From Candidatus Pacearchaeota archaeon (GTDB lineage: Archaea > Nanobdellota > Nanobdellia > UBA10117 > JAFCGI01): a DNA stretch of 45,287 nucleotides. The notes under the pieces are model-generated. The model made no database searches. It had not been told where the DNA came from and saw nothing but the letters and a program-made list of their open reading frames with translations. Numbering within the stretch: position 1 is the first letter of the stretch; every line of letters begins with the position of its first letter. Of this stretch, positions 16,041-23,207 are shown piece by piece. A program made the position numbers and the translations under genes. The DNA lies in assembly GCA_017608235.1 (NCBI GenBank), contig JAFCGI010000006.1, positions 1 to 45,287 on the forward strand, written 5' to 3'.

Positions 16041-16080
16041 TTTATATAGTATGGTGTATGTCCTTAAGACATATATAAAT
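16041..16080 (+). promoter_or_regulatory. Plus-strand promoter with a TATGTC/GACATA palindrome
   Basis: TTTATATA at 16041-16048 is a TATA box. TATGTC-CTTAA-GACATA (16057-16073) is an inverted repeat about 25 nt downstream, near the expected transcription start, followed by another AT-rich TATATAAA. GGAGG lies just before ATG 16098, so this message has a leader. The palindrome is a candidate autoregulatory operator for the small regulator it precedes. Confidence 0.55.
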
Positions 16081-16097
16081 ACATACAGGAGGAAAAA

Positions 16098-16262
16098 ATG
16101 GAATTAAAAGATGTTGTAAGAAAAACAAAAGATGAACCAAAAACAGAAAGGATTAATCTTAAGACTACAAAGAGTGTATCTAAGTGGTTAAGTGAGCAGA
16201 ATGTCTCACCACAAAGAGTTTTTGATTTAGCTATTGAAGAACTTATTAAAAAAAAGAAATAG
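16098..16262 (+). CDS. Small ribbon-helix-helix-like regulator (54 aa)
   Basis: MELKDVVRKTKDEPKTERIN, then a strand-like RINLKTT, helix 1 (SVSKWLSEQN), a turn (VSPQR) and helix 2 (VFDLAIEELIKKKK), as in Arc/CopG-type DNA-binding proteins. A clear GGAGG ribosome site lies 5 nt before the ATG. One of few plus-strand genes in the structural half, divergent from the 15985 operon. It is a good candidate to switch between the two directions by binding the palindrome in front of it. Confidence 0.78.
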   Translation: MELKDVVRKTKDEPKTERINLKTTKSVSKWLSEQNVSPQRVFDLAIEELIKKKK

Positions 16263-16268
16263 AAGGAA

Positions 16269-16487
16269 ATGGGAAAATATTTGAAATGGTTATTTACCAG
16301 ATGGTACTTGTATGTTTTAACACTAGCTTGGTTCTTGTATTATTATAAAGCCAGTGAGTTTTTTATGTGGGAAAGCTTTTTTGGAGAATTGCTCGGAACT
16401 TTAATATTATGGTGTTTAGTTATATTTATAATTGTAGGGATAAAAAAATTATATCTACAGATCCGTAAAACCAAAATCTCTTCTTGA
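16269..16487 (+). CDS. Small two-span membrane protein
   Basis: 72 aa, begins MGKYLKWLFTRWYLYVLTLA. Aromatic-rich hydrophobic helices at about residues 9-26 and 38-60; basic tail IRKTKISS. Starts 6 nt after the regulator gene, with AGAAGGAA as ribosome site, so the two form an operon. Its 3' end overlaps the convergent 795-aa gene by 33 bases. It could be an exclusion, holin-like or regulatory membrane protein; unknown. Confidence 0.75.
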   Translation: MGKYLKWLFTRWYLYVLTLAWFLYYYKASEFFMWESFFGELLGTLILWCLVIFIIVGIKKLYLQIRKTKISS

Positions 16488-18842
16488 TTTTCTTTGATTT
16501 GGCACTAAACCTGTTCTAGTTCCTCTCAATGCTCCAGGACTAATACCAATATCAACTAGTCCTCCAAGTTTGGTAACTTTAGCTGCTCTTTCAAATTCTC
16601 TAGCAGGAGTAATACCAAAACCCTTTGCAGTTATTATTCCTGTAAAGCTTGGCCTAATGAGTTGTTCTCGTCCTCTTAACTTTCTCTTCTTCTTTTTTCT
16701 CTTAGCTTCGTCAGATAGTCGCCTTATAGGAGGCTTCTTAGGAGGAAAGGGAGTTTCAAAGATTTCATCAAGTTGGGGGATAGGTATTCCTGGTGGAGGG
16801 ATTTTTGGAGGAAGTCTTGGAGGAGAAATTAAAGATGGTGATGTAAATGGGGATTTAACAGGCAATGCTTTGAATGGTGAAAAACCTAAACCTAATGAAG
16901 ATCTAGGTGTTTTTAATGACTTACTTCTAGCTGGAAAAGATTTCTTTCCACTAACTCCCCTTTTACTTATGAGACCTGATAATGAAAAAGCTGAAGAGCC
17001 TATTAGCTTTGGTAACGATACAAAAGGTTTAGGCGAGAAAAATTGAGAAGATAATTCTTTTACACTAAACCCAGTTTCTTTTGAGATTGTTTTGAGTGAA
17101 GCTTGAATTTCCTTTTGGCTTAAACCTCCTAATCCTTTTGTTTTAAAACCTTCTAAATCCTTTGCTCCCTTTATAGTGTCTGGTTTGAAACTATCAATAG
17201 CCTTTGTTTTTATTCCCCCTAATTCTTCTCTACCTAAAGATTTCTTAATATTCTCTAAAGCTCTTTGTGTTTCTTTCCCTGATTGTTTAACTCCAACTTC
17301 AATAACCTCAACTTTTCTTTTATCAATGATAGTAATAGCTCTCTTACCTTTCTTAAAAGGAATTTCACCAGCTCCAAAAGCGACTTCTGGTTCAACAGCT
17401 CCAAAACCTCTTTCTCTAAATTGTGGAACTGGTTTTAACTTACCAGTTGGAGTTTCTACAAACTTCCCAAAACGTACTAACTCTGCTTCAGTTAGAGCTT
17501 TGCCTGATGTTAATTTAGCTAGAATATCTGAGGGAGGTGTAGCAATATCAAACTCCCCAAATAATGCTTGTGGTCTCCCTTTCCTAAATGTTACTTCCCC
17601 AGAAAGAATATCTAAAAGTCCTGCTTCTTTTTGAGCTCCAATACCTAATCGTGAAGTTCTTAATCTACCTTTAGGATCAAAAAATAGTAACCTTTCTAGC
17701 TCTTGACCAAAGGGAAAATCAGTTTGAGCAGTAACTACTCTCACTTTCTTACCAACTCTTTCTAATTGTAATGGAACACTTTCAGCAGCTTTACTAATTG
17801 GGGAAGGTGCAAAAGGAATATCAAACTGTGATCTGATAGGAATGTCATCTATAAACTTAAAAGAAGATCTAAGACCTTCAACTGAAAACTCAACAGGTTG
17901 GTCTAAAAAAGTTTTTACTCCCTTAATCCCTGTGCCTGTTCCTCCCTTAACTTTACTAATTGGAGCAAACTTAGTTGAAAATCTTGCAGAGGCTAGTTCA
18001 GCACTTTTTCCTAAACCTGAAATTGCTTTTCCTGTACCTTTTAATATTATAAATTCTCCTCCCAATGTTCCCAAAGCTGTTTCTGGTGTTGGAGATTTTA
18101 GCTCTAAGCCAATCTGCTTTCCAGATGCTATAAAGCCTGAAGGAATTCCTTTGATAGTTCTTATTGGTTCTGTTGCTAATCCCTTCCCTAAACTAAAAAC
18201 TCTTCCAGGAAATTGCAAAATTGGGAGTGATAATTTAGTGGCAAACAATCCCACCCTCTCTGGAAAGGTTATATCACCTCTTACCCCTCTTGTTTCTTTT
18301 TCTCTAATAAAGGTTTTTATCCTACTAATAGTTCCTGGTATTCCAGGCCTTTCTTTTACTGCTTCAACTGTTAATAGTGGAGAAGGAGCTAGTTGTTGTT
18401 GTGGTGCAGGAGAAATAGGAACACCAGGGATAATTTCTTTTCCTAATGCTGTTGGTCGAGAAGTTTCAAAGCCTGGAACTATACCAGAAGCAATGTCTCG
18501 TTGTCTTTGGGCAATGGCTTCTTTCCCAGTAATAGCTATGCCTGTACCAAAACTTCCAATATCTAATTCTTTTGCTAATTTTGCTCTAGATTCTGGCGAC
18601 ATTGAAGCAATAGTTCTAGCTCTGATTTCTGGAGTTTGAACAGAAACAGCTTGTCTCCTTTCAGCTTCGGCAACTAAGAACTCTCCAGCACGTCTAACTT
18701 TTTCAGATCTACCAAAGAAAACTGCTGAACCCCCCCTTAATTGTTGGTTTGCTAGTAAGGTTGCTTCCCTAGCCTCAGCCAAAGTTAATTGGACTGCATC
18801 CCCCCCCCTACTCGTTTGAAATTCTATGGTTTGCTCCACCAT
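16455..18842 (-). CDS. Large Gly/Pro-rich soluble protein, probable virion protein
   Basis: 795 aa. N-terminal helical part (residues 1-100) with AEAREATLLANQQLRGG. A long middle of alternating beta/loop segments contains many Pro, Gly and Ser (ISPAPQQQLAPSPLL). Residues about 640-730 are strongly Pro-rich (PPRLPPKIPPPGIPIPQLDE). The basic tail is VPNQRKSRRDFGFTDL. No transmembrane segment, signal peptide or enzyme motif. It has its own late promoter and is the longest soluble product of the late block, so it may be an internal or scaffold component. No family is recognised. Confidence 0.82.
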   Translation of the reverse strand: MVEQTIEFQTSRGGDAVQLTLAEAREATLLANQQLRGGSAVFFGRSEKVRRAGEFLVAEAERRQAVSVQTPEIRARTIASMSPESRAKLAKELDIGSFGTGIAITGKEAIAQRQRDIASGIVPGFETSRPTALGKEIIPGVPISPAPQQQLAPSPLLTVEAVKERPGIPGTISRIKTFIREKETRGVRGDITFPERVGLFATKLSLPILQFPGRVFSLGKGLATEPIRTIKGIPSGFIASGKQIGLELKSPTPETALGTLGGEFIILKGTGKAISGLGKSAELASARFSTKFAPISKVKGGTGTGIKGVKTFLDQPVEFSVEGLRSSFKFIDDIPIRSQFDIPFAPSPISKAAESVPLQLERVGKKVRVVTAQTDFPFGQELERLLFFDPKGRLRTSRLGIGAQKEAGLLDILSGEVTFRKGRPQALFGEFDIATPPSDILAKLTSGKALTEAELVRFGKFVETPTGKLKPVPQFRERGFGAVEPEVAFGAGEIPFKKGKRAITIIDKRKVEVIEVGVKQSGKETQRALENIKKSLGREELGGIKTKAIDSFKPDTIKGAKDLEGFKTKGLGGLSQKEIQASLKTISKETGFSVKELSSQFFSPKPFVSLPKLIGSSAFSLSGLISKRGVSGKKSFPARSKSLKTPRSSLGLGFSPFKALPVKSPFTSPSLISPPRLPPKIPPPGIPIPQLDEIFETPFPPKKPPIRRLSDEAKRKKKKRKLRGREQLIRPSFTGIITAKGFGITPAREFERAAKVTKLGGLVDIGISPGALRGTRTGLVPNQRKSRRDFGFTDL

Positions 18843-18865
18843 ACTTAAATTATAGATTTACTATA

Positions 18866-18879
18866 TTAAATACATTACC
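18866..18879 (-). promoter_or_regulatory. Late-type leaderless promoter of the 795-aa gene
   Basis: Minus-strand GGTAATGTATTTAATATAG lies with its TTTAA 23 nt before ATG 18842. It is located in the short gap after the stop of the basic-protein gene. Confidence 0.75.
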
Positions 18880-18887
18880 TTAATAAT

Positions 18888-19346
18888 CTATATCCTATAT
18901 CTCAATCCAACTTCTATCCTTGAAGGAGATCTCACCTTTTTCTTCTTAGAAGTCCTACCTCTTAATTTAATCCTTTTAGATTTCTTATTTAATAATTCAA
19001 GTCTTTTTTTATCTAAACTCTCTCTAGCCTTTTTAAATATAAGAAGTGTTCTAGCTCTTTCTCTTTTTTTAATTCTATTTAATCTTTTAAATTCTAAATT
19101 AACAGCACCAGTTCCAACAACTTTAGCAAGACTACTTTGTTTAAGTAATGTCAATGGTTCTGGTCTTGTACGATTTAAAAGATTTCTTTCCTCTATGTTT
19201 AATTTATTTTGTTGATCTATAATAGATTGCAATTGGCTATCTAATCTTGATTTATCTTTTTTAAATTTTTTAGATATTGAAGTTTTAGTTTTTCTTATTG
19301 GCATCCTAGTCATATTAGATCTACTGGTTGGTCTTGTTCTTACCAT
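18888..19346 (-). CDS. Highly basic coiled protein, possible DNA-binding virion protein
   Basis: 152 aa, extremely rich in Lys/Arg. Basic start (MVRTRPTSRSNMTRMPIRK), then a coiled stretch (DSQLQSIIDQQNKLNIEERN), a short less charged segment (SSLAKVVGTGAVNLEF), another basic helix and a very basic tail (RGRTSKKKKVRSPSR). Monocistronic: it has its own late promoter and is followed by that of the 795-aa gene. Composition suggests nucleic-acid binding; no family recognised. Confidence 0.8.
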   Translation of the reverse strand: MVRTRPTSRSNMTRMPIRKTKTSISKKFKKDKSRLDSQLQSIIDQQNKLNIEERNLLNRTRPEPLTLLKQSSLAKVVGTGAVNLEFKRLNRIKKRERARTLLIFKKARESLDKKRLELLNKKSKRIKLRGRTSKKKKVRSPSRIEVGLRYRI

Positions 19347-19368
19347 AATTAATACAAGAAAACATATA

Positions 19369-19401
19369 TTAAATACATTACCTTAATAGAAATGTTTTTA
19401 A
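19369..19401. promoter_or_regulatory. Back-to-back late promoters
   Basis: Minus strand: GGTAATGTATTTAA (19382-19369), 22 nt before ATG 19346. Plus strand: AATAGAAATGTTTTTAA (19385-19401), 22 nt before ATG 19424. The two elements abut, so the two directions are probably switched on together. The copy at 12451-12486 is nearly identical. Confidence 0.72.
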
Positions 19402-19423
19402 CTCATTAGTTATATATAATAAT

Positions 19424-19846
19424 ATGATACATACTTCTGAAGAATCTGTTTTCAATATGGCAATGGATTACCTCAAGAGGATTAGTAAGTTCCTTTATCT
19501 TTGTAACTATTATTCAATGAATGGTGATTTAGAAAGATGGATTCAAGTATTAAGAATAATATATAGAGAATTATCTATCAAATTAAATGATAAAGAAAAA
19601 AGTGAAATAGTTGGTGAAAGTTTAACAGATCTTGATATTTCTAAATTACCTCAAGTAACAAAAGAAAACGCAACATTTAATAATGTTAATACACTCTTTA
19701 ATAATAAGAGTCATCGAAGAAGATACAGGCAACAATTATTATACTTCTTAGATATAATAGAAATCAAAATGAGAGGAAAAATGCAGGAAAAAAATATGCT
19801 TCTACCATCACGAGCTGATCCAAGGTTTGCTGTATTGGAAAGATAA
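19424..19846 (+). CDS. Helical hypothetical protein coupled to the P-loop ATPase
   Basis: 140 aa, begins MIHTSEESVFNMAMDYLKRI. Almost entirely helical by pattern, with aromatic helices (FLYLCNYYSMNG; WIQVLRIIYREL), a polar middle and a basic helix (KSHRRRYRQQLLYFLDII). Its stop codon shares one base with the ATPase ATG, implying co-translation and probably interaction. Its leaderless promoter is of the late type, so the pair is expected with the structural genes. Function not recognised; a partner or adaptor of the ATPase is reasonable. Confidence 0.82.
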   Translation: MIHTSEESVFNMAMDYLKRISKFLYLCNYYSMNGDLERWIQVLRIIYRELSIKLNDKEKSEIVGESLTDLDISKLPQVTKENATFNNVNTLFNNKSHRRRYRQQLLYFLDIIEIKMRGKMQEKNMLLPSRADPRFAVLER

Positions 19847-20754
19847 TGGCAAGAGTTTGCGTAGATTGGTTTCCTATAGGTTCTCGTAAATATCAGAAAG
19901 AACCTGGATTTTATATGGATGACAATCTTAAGTGTCAGTTAGATATACTTCTCAAGAACATAGTTAATGATTGGGACTTTACCATTATCATCTCTGGTGG
20001 TGGAGAAGTACGTGTAGGAAAATCTGTATTGGAAATGCAAATAATGGCTTACTGGGCATACCAAATAGAAAAAGTTTATGGTATTAAAGTACCTTTTAGT
20101 ATAGATGAAAATCTTATTTTTCAGTGGGAAAAATTAATAGAACAAGGTAACCTCATTGGTCAAAAATCTAAATATTGCCCTATGGGATATGATGAAGCAG
20201 GGGAAACGATGGAAGGTACAAAAGCTATGAGTAGAGAATTAAAAGCGGTAAGAGACTATCTTAGGGAATGTGGGCAGTATAATTTCTTAAATGTTTTAGT
20301 ACTCCCTGAATTTTTTGACTTACCAAAAGGCATTGCCCTTACTAGATCTATCTTATTCATTGACGTTTTTTATGTTACAAGTGAAGATGGTTTATTCCAA
20401 AGAGGGTATTTTAAGTTCTATAGTAGAAAACATAAAAAACAGTTATACCTTAAAGGAAAGAAAGAATTAAACTATAAAGCACATCCTTACAATTTTCAAG
20501 GAAAGTTTAATAACTTTTATCCTTTTGATGAACAAGAATATCGTGAAAAGAAAATGGAAGCATTAAGAAAAAGGGAAACAAACAAAAAGGATTCAACCAA
20601 AGAGGCAAGAGATTTAGCTTGGGCATTACTCTATCATAAGTTTGGTATGCCACAAGATGAGATAGGAAAATTGACATTGAAGCACTGTGGCTTCAAACCA
20701 TCCTCTGGCAACATGAGTGATGTCATCTCAAAATTTGAAATTTCTGAGAGTTGA
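19846..20754 (+). CDS. P-loop ATPase (HerA/FtsK- or Zot-like), candidate packaging or assembly motor
   Basis: 302 aa. Walker A is GEVRVGKS at residues 53-60, after strand TIIIS. Walker B is MGYDEAGE with Asp116/Glu117. A conserved-looking segment (VLVLPEFFDLPKG) near 160 resembles the sensor region of Zot/HerA-like ATPases. Charged helices follow, then a C-terminal helix-turn-helix-like stretch (ALLYHKFGMPQDEIGKL) that could bind DNA. No membrane segment. Late co-expression fits DNA packaging or particle assembly, as for ATPases of other archaeal viruses; a replication role is the alternative. Confidence 0.85.
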   Translation: MARVCVDWFPIGSRKYQKEPGFYMDDNLKCQLDILLKNIVNDWDFTIIISGGGEVRVGKSVLEMQIMAYWAYQIEKVYGIKVPFSIDENLIFQWEKLIEQGNLIGQKSKYCPMGYDEAGETMEGTKAMSRELKAVRDYLRECGQYNFLNVLVLPEFFDLPKGIALTRSILFIDVFYVTSEDGLFQRGYFKFYSRKHKKQLYLKGKKELNYKAHPYNFQGKFNNFYPFDEQEYREKKMEALRKRETNKKDSTKEARDLAWALLYHKFGMPQDEIGKLTLKHCGFKPSSGNMSDVISKFEISES

Positions 20755-20855
20755 TTTCTCCTGATTCGCGCTCGATTAATATTATATTATTTGTTTAAGA
20801 TGGGAATGGATGATGTGACCGGAAGGTATATAAAGGCATAATACCTTACTAATCT
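20755..20855. promoter_or_regulatory. Intergenic region with promoter and operator-like inverted repeat
   Basis: AAGGTAT (20823-20829) and ATACCTT (20841-20847) form a perfect 7-bp inverted repeat. It encloses the TATA box TATATAAA, which lies 21 nt before ATG 20856. A protein bound here would block the promoter. The following gene encodes a ribbon-helix-helix protein, so autorepression is likely. The first 65 bases after the ATPase stop show nothing else clear. Confidence 0.65.
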
Positions 20856-21089
20856 ATGAAGAAAATAAGGATAACAATCTATCCCAACAAACAGTTTAAA
20901 GATACCATACAGGACGCGGCCTATAGTAGTAATAGGAGCATGAGTAACTTTGTATTGAACGTGTTGGCAGAGTACCTTAATTTTAATATAGATGAAAAGG
21001 AGGAACAAGAACACGATGGAACAGGACAATCTATTGGGGACAATGGTGATGGATTTCCCTCTAATGGAATTCCCTCAGATGGAATTTGA
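20856..21089 (+). CDS. Ribbon-helix-helix (Arc/CopG-type) regulator
   Basis: 77 aa. Strand RITIYPNK, helix 1 (QFKDTIQDAAYSSN), turn, helix 2 (SMSNFVLNVLAEYL): the standard order of ribbon-helix-helix DNA-binding proteins. The C-terminal 30 residues are acidic and Gly-rich (HDGTGQSIGDNGDGFPSNG). It is preceded by a TATA box nested in a perfect inverted repeat, probably its own operator. Its end overlaps another frame that has a better ribosome site. Confidence 0.85.
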   Translation: MKKIRITIYPNKQFKDTIQDAAYSSNRSMSNFVLNVLAEYLNFNIDEKEEQEHDGTGQSIGDNGDGFPSNGIPSDGI

Positions 21090-21156
21090 ATCATTAGCAG
21101 TTGGAGAACTAGAAACAGAAGCACCACAAGAACCAGAAGAAAGCATTGAAGAATAA
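21016..21156 (+). CDS. Small acidic protein overlapping the regulator gene in another frame
   Basis: 46 aa, begins MEQDNLLGTMVMDFPLMEF and ends EPEESIEE. AAGGAGG lies 10 nt upstream of the ATG, inside the regulator gene, and the two frames overlap by 74 bases. The unusual Gly/Asp/Pro tail of the regulator may be a side effect of this overlap. Strongly acidic with no membrane helix; the next gene follows by 4 nt. Probably real because of the ribosome site. Confidence 0.6.
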   Translation: MEQDNLLGTMVMDFPLMEFPQMEFESLAVGELETEAPQEPEESIEE

Positions 21157-21160
21157 TAAA

Positions 21161-21352
21161 ATGAGTATTGGATCCATGATTGGAGACAACACATGGTGGA
21201 TTGGTTTAGTCTTAGTTGGTAGTTTTGTTATCTGGAAATTCATTATGGAACCTATAATGAATGAAGGAAAAGCAATTGAACCAACAGAAGAGGACATAAA
21301 AACCTTTGGAGAAAAAATGCAGGAAAATCTAAACCCAGACGTTGATTTTTAA
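21161..21352 (+). CDS. Single-span membrane protein
   Basis: 63 aa from ATG 21161 (MSIGSMIGDNTWWIGLVLVG); a TTG upstream is unnecessary. One hydrophobic helix (about residues 10-30), then an acidic cytoplasmic or external tail (EEDIKTFGEKMQENLNPDVDF). Last gene of the plus-strand unit; its stop overlaps the convergent winged-helix gene by 4 bases. Function unknown. Confidence 0.75.
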   Translation: MSIGSMIGDNTWWIGLVLVGSFVIWKFIMEPIMNEGKAIEPTEEDIKTFGEKMQENLNPDVDF

Positions 21353-21585
21353 CTTTTCTTTTTTACCTTTATCTCTTTCTTTACAAAATAAAACCTAGTT
21401 CTTCTTCCAGGAGAATAACCAGCCATGACCTTAACTTCCTGACCAGAGTATTCTATAAACTCTATTTCAGACCATCTTAGGAGATCTGCAAGAATATGTG
21501 AAATCTTCACAGCATCTTCTTTGAGAGCTTCAGCTATCTGCCTTCTAGTTAGTGGTTTATCACATTTTTCTAAAAACTTTAACAC
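21349..21585 (-). CDS. Winged-helix DNA-binding protein
   Basis: 78 aa from a GTG at 21585. Helix-turn-helix (LTRRQIAEALKEDAVKISHI), recognition helix, then a wing (EFIEYSGQEVKVMAGYSPGR) with strands and a basic end. The frame extends upstream as EDEIIGQSEV to a stop, with GAGG in front, and similar proteins often begin IIGQSEVL, so the real start may be a rarer codon a few residues earlier. It ends the long minus-strand early block, tail to tail with the plus-strand unit. Likely transcription regulator. Confidence 0.8.
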   Translation of the reverse strand: MLKFLEKCDKPLTRRQIAEALKEDAVKISHILADLLRWSEIEFIEYSGQEVKVMAGYSPGRRTRFYFVKKEIKVKKKS

Positions 21586-21625
21586 TTCTGACTGCCCAAT
21601 GATTTCATCCTCGTTTTTTAGTTAT

Positions 21626-21895
21626 CTAATCACTTAATTTAATATTCCAACCATAATCTGCTTTTGGTATTATCCCTTCGGAGTTATACTCATACGAATT
21701 CCCTTCCATATCATAACAACTACACAATAAAAAATCTTTCTTTTCAATACCATAAACTATTGGATCTGTTTGTATCTCTTTAACATTTTTCAAGATAACT
21801 ATTATTGCTATTAATAATAAAGCAATTGCTAAGTAGATTCCAATAACCATTGCTATCTGTATTCTTTCCTGTCTTATTTTGTTAGTATGTTCCAT
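21626..21895 (-). CDS. Single-span membrane protein with external Cys pair
   Basis: 89 aa. Residues 14-37 are a membrane helix (AMVIGIYLAIALLLIAIIVI). The outside part contains LLCSCYDMEG followed by a short polar segment. The CxC-Tyr-Asp pattern resembles CYCYDYDVLG in the 79-aa protein encoded at 23630-23869, so the two are likely related. Small surface proteins like these could alter host surface properties or exclude related elements; no direct evidence. Confidence 0.72.
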   Translation of the reverse strand: MEHTNKIRQERIQIAMVIGIYLAIALLLIAIIVILKNVKEIQTDPIVYGIEKKDFLLCSCYDMEGNSYEYNSEGIIPKADYGWNIKLSD

Positions 21896-22017
21896 ATTAT
21901 TTTAACAATAGCATAGCCTATCACAATCCAAACTCCCATCCAGGCATTTCTCATTCCAAATGAGAAAATAACTGCGATGAATATACAAATTGCAAATGCT
22001 TTACTAAACCCAAACAT
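21874..22017 (-). CDS. Small two-helix membrane protein (47 aa)
   Basis: MFGFSKAFAICIFIAVIFSF at the start, then RNAWMGVWIVIGYAIVKIIW. Both halves are hydrophobic and separated by an Arg-Asn turn. It overlaps the start of the next gene by 22 bases, and its ATG is 1 base from the previous stop. Hypothetical. Confidence 0.65.
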   Translation of the reverse strand: MFGFSKAFAICIFIAVIFSFGMRNAWMGVWIVIGYAIVKIIWNILTK

Positions 22018-22018
22018 T

Positions 22019-22282
22019 TTACTGGTTCATCACTTCTGTAAGTGCTTCTTCCATTGTAATGTAGTAAATCTTTGTTCCATCCTCTAATACAGCCTCTCTA
22101 ACAGGTTGTAATGGAAGTTCCTTTACAACCACGATTCTCTGCTTTACTTCCTTAACTTTTTCAGATTCTTCCTTAACTTCTTTAGGTTCTTCTGGTATTC
22201 CAGATTCTCTTATAATCTCAATCTTTGGTTCTTCACTTGTTTCTGGTTTAGCTACAGGTGCTTTTTTTATTCTAAATCCCAT
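22019..22282 (-). CDS. Acidic/basic low-complexity protein
   Basis: 87 aa. After MGFRIKKAPVAKPETSEEP comes a Glu/Lys/Pro-rich, probably disordered stretch (EEPKEVKEESEKVKEVKQR), then a small ordered end (REAVLEDGTKIYYITMEEAL). No catalytic or metal site is visible. Part of the run of small genes at the end of the early block. Unknown. Confidence 0.7.
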   Translation of the reverse strand: MGFRIKKAPVAKPETSEEPKIEIIRESGIPEEPKEVKEESEKVKEVKQRIVVVKELPLQPVREAVLEDGTKIYYITMEEALTEVMNQ

Positions 22283-22300
22283 TTATCATTATACCCCCTT

Positions 22301-22411
22301 TCATTTTGTTTGTTTATTCCAATCTTTATTTCTAGTGTACCACTTGAGGTAAAGAATAAACCCTACCATTATTATAGTTGCACATATTATAGTTATTATC
22401 ACTAGGTTCAT
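22301..22411 (-). CDS. Tiny single-span membrane protein (36 aa)
   Basis: MNLVIITIICATIIMVGFIL is one membrane helix, followed by a basic tail (YLKWYTRNKDWNKQTK). The start follows the upstream gene by 21 nt. Too short to assign. Confidence 0.55.
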   Translation of the reverse strand: MNLVIITIICATIIMVGFILYLKWYTRNKDWNKQTK

Positions 22412-22432
22412 TTTCAACACATAAGGCAGACT

Positions 22433-22690
22433 TTATGAATCTGCTTTGTTTTGTTCCTCGTGATTGTCATTTTGTTTTTGCGTTTTTGATGGGATTTTAT
22501 TAGTCCATACGTTAAAAGAATATGAACTTTGTTTTAATCCTAATTTATCCATCATTTCTAAAGCACATTTATCTGAGCAGAAATTTCTATTTCCAAGCAT
22601 CTTACCTCCTTCAAAGTGTATGGCATGATAATTTTTCTTTCTATATCTACAAATCAATCCTATTCTCTTTCCACAATTATCACAATTCAT
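22433..22690 (-). CDS. Zinc-finger protein
   Basis: 85 aa. CDNCGKRIGLIC at the start and FCSDKCALEMMDK in the middle give a four-Cys zinc site of the TRASH/MYM-like type (C-x2-C, then C-x3-C). The C-terminal 25 residues are polar and charged (KTQKQNDNHEEQNKADS). Probably a nucleic-acid or protein binding adaptor. Confidence 0.75.
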   Translation of the reverse strand: MNCDNCGKRIGLICRYRKKNYHAIHFEGGKMLGNRNFCSDKCALEMMDKLGLKQSSYSFNVWTNKIPSKTQKQNDNHEEQNKADS

Positions 22691-22721
22691 TTCTTCACAC
22701 TCCTGTTGGATTGTGAAAGTT

Positions 22722-23207
22722 TCATTCTAAGAACTCCCATTTATTTTCATATTCATCTATTGAAAATTCTTTAGTGAGCTTTCTTTTTACTGGAATAGTA
22801 ATAGCTTGTCTTGAACTAATAATCATAGAAGGCACAATTAAATATCTAATTGGTTTACTCTTCTTATCCATACATACTAAGATAAAATAATCACATTCTC
22901 TATGCCTTCCAACCATCTTACCACCATCTACTCTTTTATAATTATTAAAACCCCAAACTTCTCTTGAATAATTCTTCCTTCTATGATCTTTAGCTATTAT
23001 GATTGATGATGTCTTAACTTCCACAGTCAAACCATTACTTAATAATAAATCATAATCTTGTAAGAAATCCTTATGCATTCTTTGAGCATATAAACCTCTC
23101 TTAGCCAATTCTAATTTAACATAACATTCTCCTACATAACCCAACATTTTCTGATCCTTCAAATATTGTGGGTTTTTCATATCCTGCTGTTTTTGTGTTT
23201 GTTTCAT
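22722..23207 (-). CDS. PD-(D/E)XK nuclease, Holliday-junction-resolvase-like
   Basis: 161 aa. After a polar N-terminus, MLGYVGECYVKLELAKRGL gives a helix with Glu27. YDLLLSNGLTVEVKTS supplies the core Asp (51/53), Glu63 and Lys65 of the PD-(D/E)XK fold. The order and spacing are like archaeal Hjc/Hjr resolvases, which cleave branched DNA and are common in archaeal viruses. The C-terminal half (FILVCMDKKSKPIRYLIVPS) continues the core strands. Likely resolves recombination or replication intermediates; a restriction-type nuclease is possible. Confidence 0.82.
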   Translation of the reverse strand: MKQTQKQQDMKNPQYLKDQKMLGYVGECYVKLELAKRGLYAQRMHKDFLQDYDLLLSNGLTVEVKTSSIIIAKDHRRKNYSREVWGFNNYKRVDGGKMVGRHRECDYFILVCMDKKSKPIRYLIVPSMIISSRQAITIPVKRKLTKEFSIDEYENKWEFLE

